Assembly (NCBI GenBank): GCA_905211645.1
Contig: CAJMBK010000001.1
Span: 1-64,000, forward strand
Source: an uncultured Caryophanales bacterium
Lineage (GTDB): Bacteria > Bacillota_I > Bacilli_A > RFN20 > CAG-288
Direction: 5' to 3'
Length of the DNA: 64,000 bases
The position numbers and the translations under genes are program-made. The notes under the pieces are model-generated. The model did not search any database, had not been told where the DNA came from, and was given only the letters and a program-made list of their open reading frames with translations. The stretch's first letter is position 1, and every line of letters begins with the position of its first letter. Positions 56,681 to 64,000 of this stretch are shown here, piece by piece.

Positions 56681-57685
56681 ATGGAAAAATTTTATTATGT
56701 AGATGGATATAAAACCGATTTGAAAGGTTTGGTGAATGAAGTTGCAATTAAAAATGTCAGAGAAGTTTTTCAAAATAAACTTTTTAGATATTTGAAACTC
56801 TTCAGAGTTACTGCTCCTTTGTTTGTCATGTCTAAAACCGGTATTAATGATGATTTAAATGGTTCTGAAAAGCCAGTAAGTTTTCATCTTTCCGATTTCG
56901 AAAATGATATTGAAATTGTTCATTCTTTAGCAAAATGGAAGAGACTTAATATCGGTAAATATGGCTTTGATGTTTACCAAGGTCTCTACACAAATATGAA
57001 CGCTATCAGAAAAGATGAACTTAGAGATAATTACCACTCAATTTACGTTGATCAATGGGATTACGAAGTTGTCATCAAGAAAGAAGATAGACATCTTGAT
57101 ACCTTGAAAGTTTACGTTAATAAAGTTTATCAGGCATTGAAAGATACTGAAGATTACGTTTATGAACAATACGGAATCTCAAGAAATCTTCCTGATACAA
57201 TTAAATTCATCACAAGTGAAGAATTACTTAAACTCTATCCAAATTTAACTCCTGATGAGAGAGTTAATGAGATTGTTAGAAAAGAAAAAGCAGTCTTTGT
57301 CTGTGGAATTGGTTACCCATTATCTGATGGTGTTAAGCAAGATGGCAGAGCTCCAGACTATGATGATTGGAAATTAAATGGTGACTTATTCGTCTACAAT
57401 GATTTATTAGATAATGCTCTTGAATTGTCTTCGATGGGTATTAGAGTTGATGCTCAATCCTTGAAAGAACAGTCAATTTTTGCTCATAAAGAAGATAATT
57501 TGAAACTTATGTATCAACAAAAAGTTTTAAATGAAGAAGTTCCTTACACTTTAGGTGGTGGTATCGGTCAATCCAGAGTTTGTTTATTCTTACTTAAGAA
57601 GTTACATATTGGTGAAGTCCAATCCTCAATTTGGAATAAAGAAACTGTTGATTTCTTCGCTTCAAAAGGAATTGAAATCTTATAA
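56681..57685 (+). CDS. asnA: Aspartate-ammonia ligase
   Basis: 334 residues, making asparagine from aspartate, ammonia and ATP in the class II synthetase fold. The start (KNVREVFQNKLFRYLKLFRVTAPLFV), KPVSFHL, IGKYGFDVYQGLYTNMNAIRKDE, YVDQWDYE and the late GGGIGQSRVCLFLL are characteristic. Residues 1-20 are an unusual extension before the conserved start. It ends at a bidirectional terminator. Confidence 0.95.
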   Translation: MEKFYYVDGYKTDLKGLVNEVAIKNVREVFQNKLFRYLKLFRVTAPLFVMSKTGINDDLNGSEKPVSFHLSDFENDIEIVHSLAKWKRLNIGKYGFDVYQGLYTNMNAIRKDELRDNYHSIYVDQWDYEVVIKKEDRHLDTLKVYVNKVYQALKDTEDYVYEQYGISRNLPDTIKFITSEELLKLYPNLTPDERVNEIVRKEKAVFVCGIGYPLSDGVKQDGRAPDYDDWKLNGDLFVYNDLLDNALELSSMGIRVDAQSLKEQSIFAHKEDNLKLMYQQKVLNEEVPYTLGGGIGQSRVCLFLLKKLHIGEVQSSIWNKETVDFFASKGIEIL

Positions 57686-57689
57686 AAAT

Positions 57690-57724
57690 ATGGTTGTATT
57701 CACTTGAATACAACCATTTTGTTT
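57690..57724. terminator. Bidirectional terminator after asnA
   Basis: ATGGTTGTATTCA and TGAATACAACCAT form a perfect 13-bp stem with a 2-nt loop; T's follow on both strands, serving asnA and the convergent DUF4139 gene. Confidence 0.9.
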
Positions 57725-57728
57725 TGAA

Positions 57729-59219
57729 TTATCTTAAATATCTTGAGAAGTTACCTTCAACAGAGTAGGCAAATTCTTGAGTTTGTTTTTGTTTAGGTTC
57801 AAGATGTAAAACTACTTCTAACTTGTTGGAGTTTGTTTGTTCATCCTTTGAAATAAGCTTCTCTTCAGGTTTCAAAATCTTAACTTTGATTGAATCATCA
57901 TTACTTGTAGGTAATGCTTCAATAAGTTTAACATCGACAGGTCGATCAGAACTATTTTCGATATTAATTACATAACTAATTTCGACTTTATTATCATCGT
58001 TTTGATCCATGTTGTAGATTTGTTTGACTGCTTTACTTCTTGTAACGTGTAAGTAGTCAACTTCACCTAAAGAAAGTTTAAGTTCGTCACCATTAATTTC
58101 GATTGAAGTATTCTTCAATTCGGAACCATCAACTAAGACTGCAAATGGAATTGATGGGATTAAGTTAAGGTTTTCAATGTTTGCTCTGAAGAAGAGATAA
58201 ACACCTTTAGAAGTGCTTGGTAAAGTAACATACTCAAATGTACCATTCAAGTTGGTTTCTGTCAAATCAAAGCTATTTTCAATTCCATTTTGAGATTTGA
58301 TAATGTTGACGTTATCTTTAAGTTCGTAAGTGAAAGATGTGTCGTCAACATTTTCTTTAGCACTATCTAATGACATCATTGCTGTTTTAATCTTTCTAGA
58401 ATTTCTAGGTTGAACACGCTCGCCGCCAAAAATACTAGAGAAGAAATCTGATAAATCAAATGGATTGAATGTAGGCATGTAGGTGTAGTCATTCAAGAAG
58501 TTATTCTTGAATGTGAGATGAATGTTATTTAAATCGATAACAGATCTATTTGTGACAAAACCTTTCAATACCAATTTAGCTTCATTAGATTTTGCAGCAG
58601 TATTTAGGATGTATTTAGGTGCAAAGTAAATTGATGATGAGTAGAAACTACCTTTAAATGTAACTGTAGCATCGTTCTTTGCTTTAATAACAAGTTTAGT
58701 TACACCAACATAGTCTTTGCAAACTTTGTTAACAGAATTTGTTGCTTCCCTAATTCTATCTTCAACAACTTTGGATTCTTTTTCGAGTTTTTTAATATTT
58801 TCTTTAACATCTTTTGTTAAAGCAGCATATTTATCAACTGTCTCTTTAAGTTTTTCAAAATCAGAGAAGTCACCTTCATATTTGAAGGCACGTTCAAATA
58901 AGCTTAACTTATAGTTTTGCTCTCTAAGCTTAGATTGTAAATCGATAAGTTCAAGTTGGTCTTTCTTAATTTGTTCAACCTTAGCATCAACTTCTGCTTG
59001 GTTAACTAACTCTTCAGTTTTATAAAGAGAGACGATGTCATAATCTTTGCTACTAGCGAATCTAATATAGTCATCTTTCTTTAAAGGTAAAGAATAGAAT
59101 TTAACAACATTCTCACCTTTTTCAATTTTAACTGGTTCACTTTCAAAAGAGATGATTGAACCATCTTTGTAGATATTTGCTTTATTTAATGTGAATTTAA
59201 CACAGATTTCTTTATTCAT
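57729..59219 (-). CDS. DUF4140/DUF4139-type protein with central coiled coil
   Basis: 496 residues from the ATG at 59219, chosen because GGAGGT lies just before it; nine in-frame codons upstream lack such a site. The N-terminal strands (NKANIYKDGSII, VKFYSLPLKKDDYIRFA) resemble DUF4140, followed by a coiled coil (about 85-165) and a C-terminal DUF4139-like beta domain (VTFKGSFYSSSIYFAPKYIL, SYVINIENSSDRPVDVKLIEAL). The family is sometimes called mucoidy inhibitor MuiA-like and has no firm function. No signal peptide is visible. Placement in the family is by layout and is not certain. Confidence 0.6.
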   Translation of the reverse strand: MNKEICVKFTLNKANIYKDGSIISFESEPVKIEKGENVVKFYSLPLKKDDYIRFASSKDYDIVSLYKTEELVNQAEVDAKVEQIKKDQLELIDLQSKLREQNYKLSLFERAFKYEGDFSDFEKLKETVDKYAALTKDVKENIKKLEKESKVVEDRIREATNSVNKVCKDYVGVTKLVIKAKNDATVTFKGSFYSSSIYFAPKYILNTAAKSNEAKLVLKGFVTNRSVIDLNNIHLTFKNNFLNDYTYMPTFNPFDLSDFFSSIFGGERVQPRNSRKIKTAMMSLDSAKENVDDTSFTYELKDNVNIIKSQNGIENSFDLTETNLNGTFEYVTLPSTSKGVYLFFRANIENLNLIPSIPFAVLVDGSELKNTSIEINGDELKLSLGEVDYLHVTRSKAVKQIYNMDQNDDNKVEISYVINIENSSDRPVDVKLIEALPTSNDDSIKVKILKPEEKLISKDEQTNSNKLEVVLHLEPKQKQTQEFAYSVEGNFSRYLR

Positions 59220-59269
59220 AATGTGTACCTCCATTTGGAAACACATATATTATACAACTAAAAAATAAA

Positions 59270-59300
59270 AATTAGCACTTAAATGTTTAGAGTGCTAATT
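59270..59300 (-). terminator. Terminator of the HAD hydrolase gene pair
   Basis: AATTAGCACT and AGTGCTAATT pair around an 11-nt loop; on the minus strand TTTTTATTTT follows. Confidence 0.85.
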
Positions 59301-59309
59301 TTATATACT

Positions 59310-59573
59310 TTATTGTTTCCAAGTGTAGAATTCTTTGTCCTTTTCAGGATCAACTAATTCCTCATCATCTTTATAGATTGTGAATAAAGAATTACAGAAT
59401 AACTCTTCAAAGTTTTTCAATGTTAGTTCCATTGCTACATTATCGGAGAAAATTTTGACTAAGTTTTCTTTGATTAAGTAGGTATAATAAACAACATTTT
59501 TATTTTGAAAAACTAAAGTGTAATTCTTATTTAAATATCTAATTGCTAAATCAATTTTGAAAACTTCATTCAT
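59310..59573 (-). CDS. Small protein of unknown function
   Basis: 87 residues, soluble, acidic, with aromatic residues (VFQNKNVVYYTYLIKENLVKIFSDNVAMELTLKNFEELFCNSLF). I recognise no family. It overlaps the HAD hydrolase stop by 8 bp on the same strand, so the two are cotranslated, and it lies between that gene and a terminator, which supports its being real. Confidence 0.55.
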   Translation of the reverse strand: MNEVFKIDLAIRYLNKNYTLVFQNKNVVYYTYLIKENLVKIFSDNVAMELTLKNFEELFCNSLFTIYKDDEELVDPEKDKEFYTWKQ

Positions 59574-60255
59574 CGATATGATTTTCCTTCTTGATGTAGT
59601 CTAAAACTTCAAACATATTTTTATAAATATGATTCAATTTAACTTTTTCTAATTCTTCTTTATTTTCGTTATTGTCTATTCCGATAACTTCATAAGGTTC
59701 GGCACTGATTGCAGATAATAAACCAGAGTAGCTATCTTCTAAAATAATACAATCTTTGATATCAACTCCAATAACTTTTGCCCCTTCTAGGTAGAAATCA
59801 GGTGCAGGTTTACCTTTGAGTTTGCCGATATCGCAAACAACTTTTTCTCTAGGCAAATATTTTGCAAGTGGAAAAGTTTCATAGTAGAAGTCGACATTAA
59901 AACTTCTTGAAGAAGTAACAATAGTAAAAGGAATATTGTGTTTATTTAAGAAATCGAATAGTTGATAAGTGCCTTCAACTAAATCTATTTTACCTATCAA
60001 TTCTCTAACAATATCTTGGTAGATTTTGACTTTTTCACGAACGCATTTATCGATTTCTTCCTTATCAGTGATTCTATTTTTAGTTAAGTAAGGAATGATG
60101 TAGAAATTGGACCTACCGTGAATATTTGTTAAGAAATCTTCACTGGTTAAGTCGATATTAAATTTCTCTTTTGCATATTTTGTCCATGATGCAATATGGA
60201 TAAATGTATCGAAAAATAATGTTCCGTTAAAATCAAAAAGCACGCCTTTAATCAT
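59566..60255 (-). CDS. HAD-family hydrolase (beta-phosphoglucomutase-like)
   Basis: 229 residues. HAD motif I reads VLFDFNGTLF: the nucleophile Asp is present, but the second Asp (general acid) is Asn, a variation seen in some family members. Motif II is VTSSR, motif III KGKPAPDFYLEG and motif IV IILEDSYSGLLSA. The cap region is small and helical. Phosphosugar phosphatase or phosphoglucomutase-type substrates are typical. It overlaps the small gene downstream. Confidence 0.87.
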   Translation of the reverse strand: MIKGVLFDFNGTLFFDTFIHIASWTKYAKEKFNIDLTSEDFLTNIHGRSNFYIIPYLTKNRITDKEEIDKCVREKVKIYQDIVRELIGKIDLVEGTYQLFDFLNKHNIPFTIVTSSRSFNVDFYYETFPLAKYLPREKVVCDIGKLKGKPAPDFYLEGAKVIGVDIKDCIILEDSYSGLLSAISAEPYEVIGIDNNENKEELEKVKLNHIYKNMFEVLDYIKKENHIDE

Positions 60256-60318
60256 GTTTAAACCTCGTTATTATTATAAAAATTTAAGTCGTATTTTCTT
60301 ATGTTTATATAAATGAAA

Positions 60319-60345
60319 AATCACTTCTGACGTGCAGAAGTGATT
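60319..60345 (-). terminator. Terminator of the PFOR gene
   Basis: AATCACTTCTG and CAGAAGTGATT form a perfect 11-bp stem around ACGTG; on the minus strand TTTTCATTT follows, about 34 bp after the stop. Confidence 0.9.
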
Positions 60346-60378
60346 GTAGAAACAATAATTGAAATTTAGTTAATCAAT

Positions 60379-63300
60379 TTATTTAGATTCTGGTGTTTCA
60401 GGAATAAAACCCATTCTCTTAACAGCAGCGATTCTTCTCTTTGCGTATTCTTCACACTTGGTGAGAAGTTCTTCTGCATGTTCTGGATTAACTCTAGGGA
60501 GTTGTGCGTAACGTGTTTCTTCCATCAAGAAGTCACGGAAGAGTTCCCACTTAGGTTCTCTGGAGTCGATTTGTAATGGATTCTTACCTTCAGCAATCTT
60601 TCTAGGATCGTATCTGAATAATTGGAAGTAACCACATTCGACAGCCTTCTTCTCAGTGATTTGAGAGTTAGCTAAACCGCCTTTAATACCATGCTCTAAG
60701 CAAGGTGAGTAAGCGATAATTAAGGATGGACCATTGTAGGATTCTGCTTCTCTTAAAGCTTTGATTGCTTGCATTGGGTTAGCGCCCATGGAGATTTGAG
60801 CAACGTAAACATTTTCGTAGCTCATAGCAATTAAAGCGAGGTTCTTCTTAGCAGTTTTCTTACCAGAAGCGGTGAATTTTGCGATAGAACCAGTTTGACT
60901 TGACTTGGAGGATTGACCACCAGTGTTGGAGTAGACTTCTGTATCGAGAACTAAGATATTAACATCTTCTTGGTTAGCAATAACGTGATCTAAGCCACCG
61001 TAACCGATGTCGTATGCCCAACCATCGCCACCGATAATCCAAACAGATTTATCGAGTAAGTCATTTTTGTATTCAAGTAAACCTTTGATTTCATCATTAG
61101 CTGATTTTTCAACTAAAGAAATCATGTTAGGTAATAATGCTTTGACGACTTCTCTGTTCTTAATATTTTCTAAGTATTGAACTAAAACATCATGAAGTTC
61201 AGGTTCAACCTTTTCAATATTTTCATTGATAATTTTAGCGATGCAATCGAGTTTGTAGTCTGTTGCAACTCTCATACCGAAACCAAATTCAGCATTGTCT
61301 TCGAATAAAGAGTTAGCCCAAGCAATACCATTACCATTCTTGTCAGTGACATTAGGTGTTAATGGTGTAGAACCGCAGTAGATTGAAGAACAACCTGTTG
61401 CATTAGCGACTAACATATCGGGACCAAACATTTGTGAAACAAGTCTGTAGTATGGAGTTTCACCACAACCTGCACAGGAACCAGAGACTTCATGGTAAGG
61501 TCTGTAGAATGAAATTTCTTTAACAGTACCAGCAGGATATAAACCTAATTTAGGTTCAACATGTTTGTAGAGATAATTTGCTGCATCTTGGTGAACGTAT
61601 TCTTCTTTTGCTTCTCTCATTTCAAGAGCTTTCTTACCAGGACCTTTACCAGGACATGCTAATGTACAAACTGTACAACCGACACATGAACGTGGATTGA
61701 CTTGGATTCTGAAGAATAAACCAGCAACTTTTGGACCACCCATTGCAGGTAAGACATCTGCTCTTTCTTCTTCTGGAAGAGCATCAACTTCTTCTTGTGT
61801 TAATAAGAAAGGTCTGATTGTTGCGTGAGGGCAGACGAATGCACATTGGTTACATTGAGTACAATTTTCTTTAATCCAGTGTGGGACTCTATCAGCAATA
61901 CTTCTCTCTTCTTTCAAGGTAACATTGTTGTTCATTGTACCTGTTAAGAGTTCATATTTAGTGAAGAGTGAAACAGGAAGATTGTAACCATCTAATTCAC
62001 CGATTGGTGTGACGAATTCATCGAAATATTCATCACCGGTTGATTTTCTTTCGTTGTAGATTGTTAAGTCAGCCCATTTAGGATCGACTTTAATTTCTCT
62101 TAAACCATCTGCACCAGCATCGATTGCCTTGAAGTTCATTTCAACAACATCTTGACCCTTCTTGGAGTAGGTTTTTTCTGCAAACTTCTTCATCCATTTT
62201 TGAGCAGTTTCATATGGCATGATTTGTTGATTCAAATAGAAGAATGAAGCTTGTAATGTTGTGTTGGTATGACGACCCATACCGATTTCACTTGCAATCT
62301 TATTTGCATCGATGACGTAGAATTTAGCATGTTTTGCTGCTAAATCTCTCTTAAATTTATTTGGTAATGAAGAGATTAACTTTTCATCATCCATATCTGT
62401 GTTAAGTAAGAATGTACCACCATCTTTGAGGTAGGATAACATATCAAACTTGTAAATATAGCTATCTAATGAGCAGGAAATAAAATCTGCGTTAGAAACG
62501 TAGTATGTTGAGTGGATAGGTGTCTTACCAAATCTTAAATGGCTTCTTGTGACACCACCAGCTTTTCTTGAGTCATATGCGAAATATGCTTGAGCATACA
62601 TATGAGTTTCATCACCGATAATCTTAATTGAAGATTTGTTGGCGGAAACTGTACCATCAGAACCTAAACCGTAGAATAAGCAGGATGTGTAATCATGTTT
62701 AATTGACCAATTCTTATCTGCTTTTAAGGAAAGATGAGTTAAATCATCGTTGATGGAAATGGTGAAACCATGGAAGTATTTACCACTTGCTAAGAAATCA
62801 TAAACAGCTTTGATATCGTATGGTTGTGTATCTTTGGAAGAAAGACCGTATCTACCACCGATAACATCGATGTCACCTCTATTTTGATTCTTCAAAGCAG
62901 CGACAACATCCAAGTATAAAGGTTCGCCTTCGCTACCAGGTTCCTTAGTTCTATCCAAAACAGCGATACGTTTGACAGAAGCAGGAATAACTTTAACTAA
63001 ATCTTCTGCGGAGAATGGACGGTATAAGTGGACTTTAACCATACCAATCTTTCTACCTTCAGTATTTAAAGCGTCAATAACTTCGTGGCATGTTTCTGTA
63101 ACTGAACCCATTGCAACGATGATATCTGTTGCGTCTTTAGCACCGTAATATGTGAAAGGTGCATATTCTCTACCTGTTAATTTAGTTGCAATTTCAAAGT
63201 ATTTCTTTGCAACTGTGACGATATTTTGGGTGTGTAAGTTGCTTGCTTCACGACCTTGGAAGTAAATATCATCATTTTCTGCACCACCACGAGTGACTGC

Positions 63301-63945
63301 GTGACCATGTGGATTTAATGCTAAATCTTTGAATTCTTTAACTTTATCGAGTGGAACAACCTTTGCCCATTCAGACTCATCGACGTATTCAACATTTTGA
63401 ATTTCGTGGCTGGTTCTGAAACCGTCAAAGAAGTGAATAACTGGTGAACTTGCTTCGATTGCAACTAAGTGAGCAACTGGAGCTAAGTCAGCAATTTCTT
63501 GAACGGAGTGTGAACAAATCATACATGCACCAGTTTGTCTGACTGCATAGACGTCTTGGTGATCACCAAAAATTGACAATGCTTTAGCAGCGATTGATCT
63601 AGCAGCGACGTGAATAACGGCAGGTAAACATTCACCAACCCATTTGTAAATATTAGGTATCATTAAAAGTAAACCTTGGCTGGCTGTGAATGTGGTTGCT
63701 AAACTACCACCTTGTAATGCACCATGGACTGCGCCAGCAGCACCAGCTTCGGATTGCATTTCGATAACTTTAACAGTATTTCCGAAAACGTTCTTTTTAC
63801 CTTGTGAAGCGTAAATATCAACTAACTCGGCCATTGGAGAACTTGGAGTAATAGGATAAATTGCAGCGACTTCACTGAAAAGATAGCTTTCTAATGCAGC
63901 AGCGGTATTACCGTCTGTTGACAAAAAAGACTTCTTTATCTTCAT
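60379..63945 (-). CDS. nifJ: Pyruvate:ferredoxin (flavodoxin) oxidoreductase
   Basis: 1188 residues, single-chain form. It converts pyruvate and CoA to acetyl-CoA and CO2, passing electrons to ferredoxin or flavodoxin. Domains in order: pyruvate/transketolase-like domain I (YPITPSSPMAELVD), further alpha and gamma parts, a ferredoxin domain with CTQCNQCAFVCPH and CVGCTVCTLACPG for two 4Fe-4S clusters, and the TPP domain with CAGCGETPYY, GDGWAYDIGYGGLDH and the LDTEVYSNTGGQ loop. AAAAGGAG precedes the ATG. It is a hallmark of anaerobic fermentation. Confidence 0.97.
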   Translation of the reverse strand: MKIKKSFLSTDGNTAAALESYLFSEVAAIYPITPSSPMAELVDIYASQGKKNVFGNTVKVIEMQSEAGAAGAVHGALQGGSLATTFTASQGLLLMIPNIYKWVGECLPAVIHVAARSIAAKALSIFGDHQDVYAVRQTGACMICSHSVQEIADLAPVAHLVAIEASSPVIHFFDGFRTSHEIQNVEYVDESEWAKVVPLDKVKEFKDLALNPHGHAVTRGGAENDDIYFQGREASNLHTQNIVTVAKKYFEIATKLTGREYAPFTYYGAKDATDIIVAMGSVTETCHEVIDALNTEGRKIGMVKVHLYRPFSAEDLVKVIPASVKRIAVLDRTKEPGSEGEPLYLDVVAALKNQNRGDIDVIGGRYGLSSKDTQPYDIKAVYDFLASGKYFHGFTISINDDLTHLSLKADKNWSIKHDYTSCLFYGLGSDGTVSANKSSIKIIGDETHMYAQAYFAYDSRKAGGVTRSHLRFGKTPIHSTYYVSNADFISCSLDSYIYKFDMLSYLKDGGTFLLNTDMDDEKLISSLPNKFKRDLAAKHAKFYVIDANKIASEIGMGRHTNTTLQASFFYLNQQIMPYETAQKWMKKFAEKTYSKKGQDVVEMNFKAIDAGADGLREIKVDPKWADLTIYNERKSTGDEYFDEFVTPIGELDGYNLPVSLFTKYELLTGTMNNNVTLKEERSIADRVPHWIKENCTQCNQCAFVCPHATIRPFLLTQEEVDALPEEERADVLPAMGGPKVAGLFFRIQVNPRSCVGCTVCTLACPGKGPGKKALEMREAKEEYVHQDAANYLYKHVEPKLGLYPAGTVKEISFYRPYHEVSGSCAGCGETPYYRLVSQMFGPDMLVANATGCSSIYCGSTPLTPNVTDKNGNGIAWANSLFEDNAEFGFGMRVATDYKLDCIAKIINENIEKVEPELHDVLVQYLENIKNREVVKALLPNMISLVEKSANDEIKGLLEYKNDLLDKSVWIIGGDGWAYDIGYGGLDHVIANQEDVNILVLDTEVYSNTGGQSSKSSQTGSIAKFTASGKKTAKKNLALIAMSYENVYVAQISMGANPMQAIKALREAESYNGPSLIIAYSPCLEHGIKGGLANSQITEKKAVECGYFQLFRYDPRKIAEGKNPLQIDSREPKWELFRDFLMEETRYAQLPRVNPEHAEELLTKCEEYAKRRIAAVKRMGFIPETPESK

Positions 63946-63972
63946 AGTAAACTCCTTTTAAAATCTAATAAT

Positions 63973-63978
63973 ATTATA
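63973..63978 (-). promoter_or_regulatory. -10 element TATAAT of the PFOR gene
   Basis: On the minus strand GTATAATATT lies 28 bp before the start of the PFOR gene, within reach of the window end; the -35 region is AT-rich and not clear. Confidence 0.55.
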
Positions 63979-64000
63979 CTTTTTTTAAGCATAATTTTTA

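Overview
The window comes from the replication-origin region of a low-GC (about 30-35% by eye) Gram-positive-type bacterium that uses the standard code, since Trp is TGG and TGA is only a stop. dnaA, dnaN, rpmH-rnpA-yidC-jag-mnmE and the dnaX-recR-tmk-holB cluster are all of Bacilli type. Metabolism looks strictly anaerobic: pyruvate:ferredoxin oxidoreductase, class III ribonucleotide reductase with its activase, and superoxide reductase. An uncultured gut Bacilli lineage (RF39/Erysipelotrichia-like) fits, but this is inference.

Layout. 0-5.8 kb is accessory in character: a decayed IS3-type transposase, a tRNA-Gly with an unusual ACC anticodon, a WYL regulator divergent from a small two-gene module that looks like toxin-antitoxin, a GNAT enzyme, a frameshifted small gene behind two CTACTA/TAGTAG palindromes, a SnoaL-like protein and the cysK-cysE cysteine operon. 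6-16.5 kb carries a large fused ABC transporter, an alpha/beta hydrolase, a phosphodiesterase-like protein, NAD(P)HX repair genes, tRNA-Lys and a Ser/Thr-rich lipoprotein. 16.5-20.2 kb has nrdD-nrdG and a degenerate desulfoferrodoxin paralogue.

20.2-23.4 kb is the presumed oriC: dnaN and dnaA are divergent around about 645 bp with DnaA boxes. 23.4-32.5 kb holds a dual-specificity phosphatase, prfA-prmC, and on the minus strand dnaX-ybaB-recR-tmk-holB-ricT-rsmI. 32.7-36.3 kb encodes a membrane protein divergent from a BusR-like GntR/RCK_C regulator, then a DegV protein and a DarB-like CBS protein, which together suggest a cyclic-di-AMP theme. 36.6-40.4 kb is one very large gene with the layout of a DUF4011/DUF3320 superfamily-1 helicase whose motor and nuclease motifs look destroyed.

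40.4-51.4 kb: two TM2 proteins, a complete superoxide reductase, then rpmH-rnpA-yidC-jag-mnmE-tatD-rnmV-rsmA-ispE, prs and an esterase. 51.5-64 kb: a Crp/Fnr regulator divergent from a heterodimeric ABC exporter, a frameshifted XRE regulator overlapping a small membrane protein, asnA, a DUF4139-type protein, a HAD hydrolase and PFOR.

The most striking non-genic signals are two arrays of GTTCA repeated exactly every 11 bp. One lies upstream of dnaX (5 copies) and one upstream of superoxide reductase (6 copies), and each starts 71-72 bp from a shared TATAATTTA -10 element. This suggests a shared regulator binding along one face of the helix.
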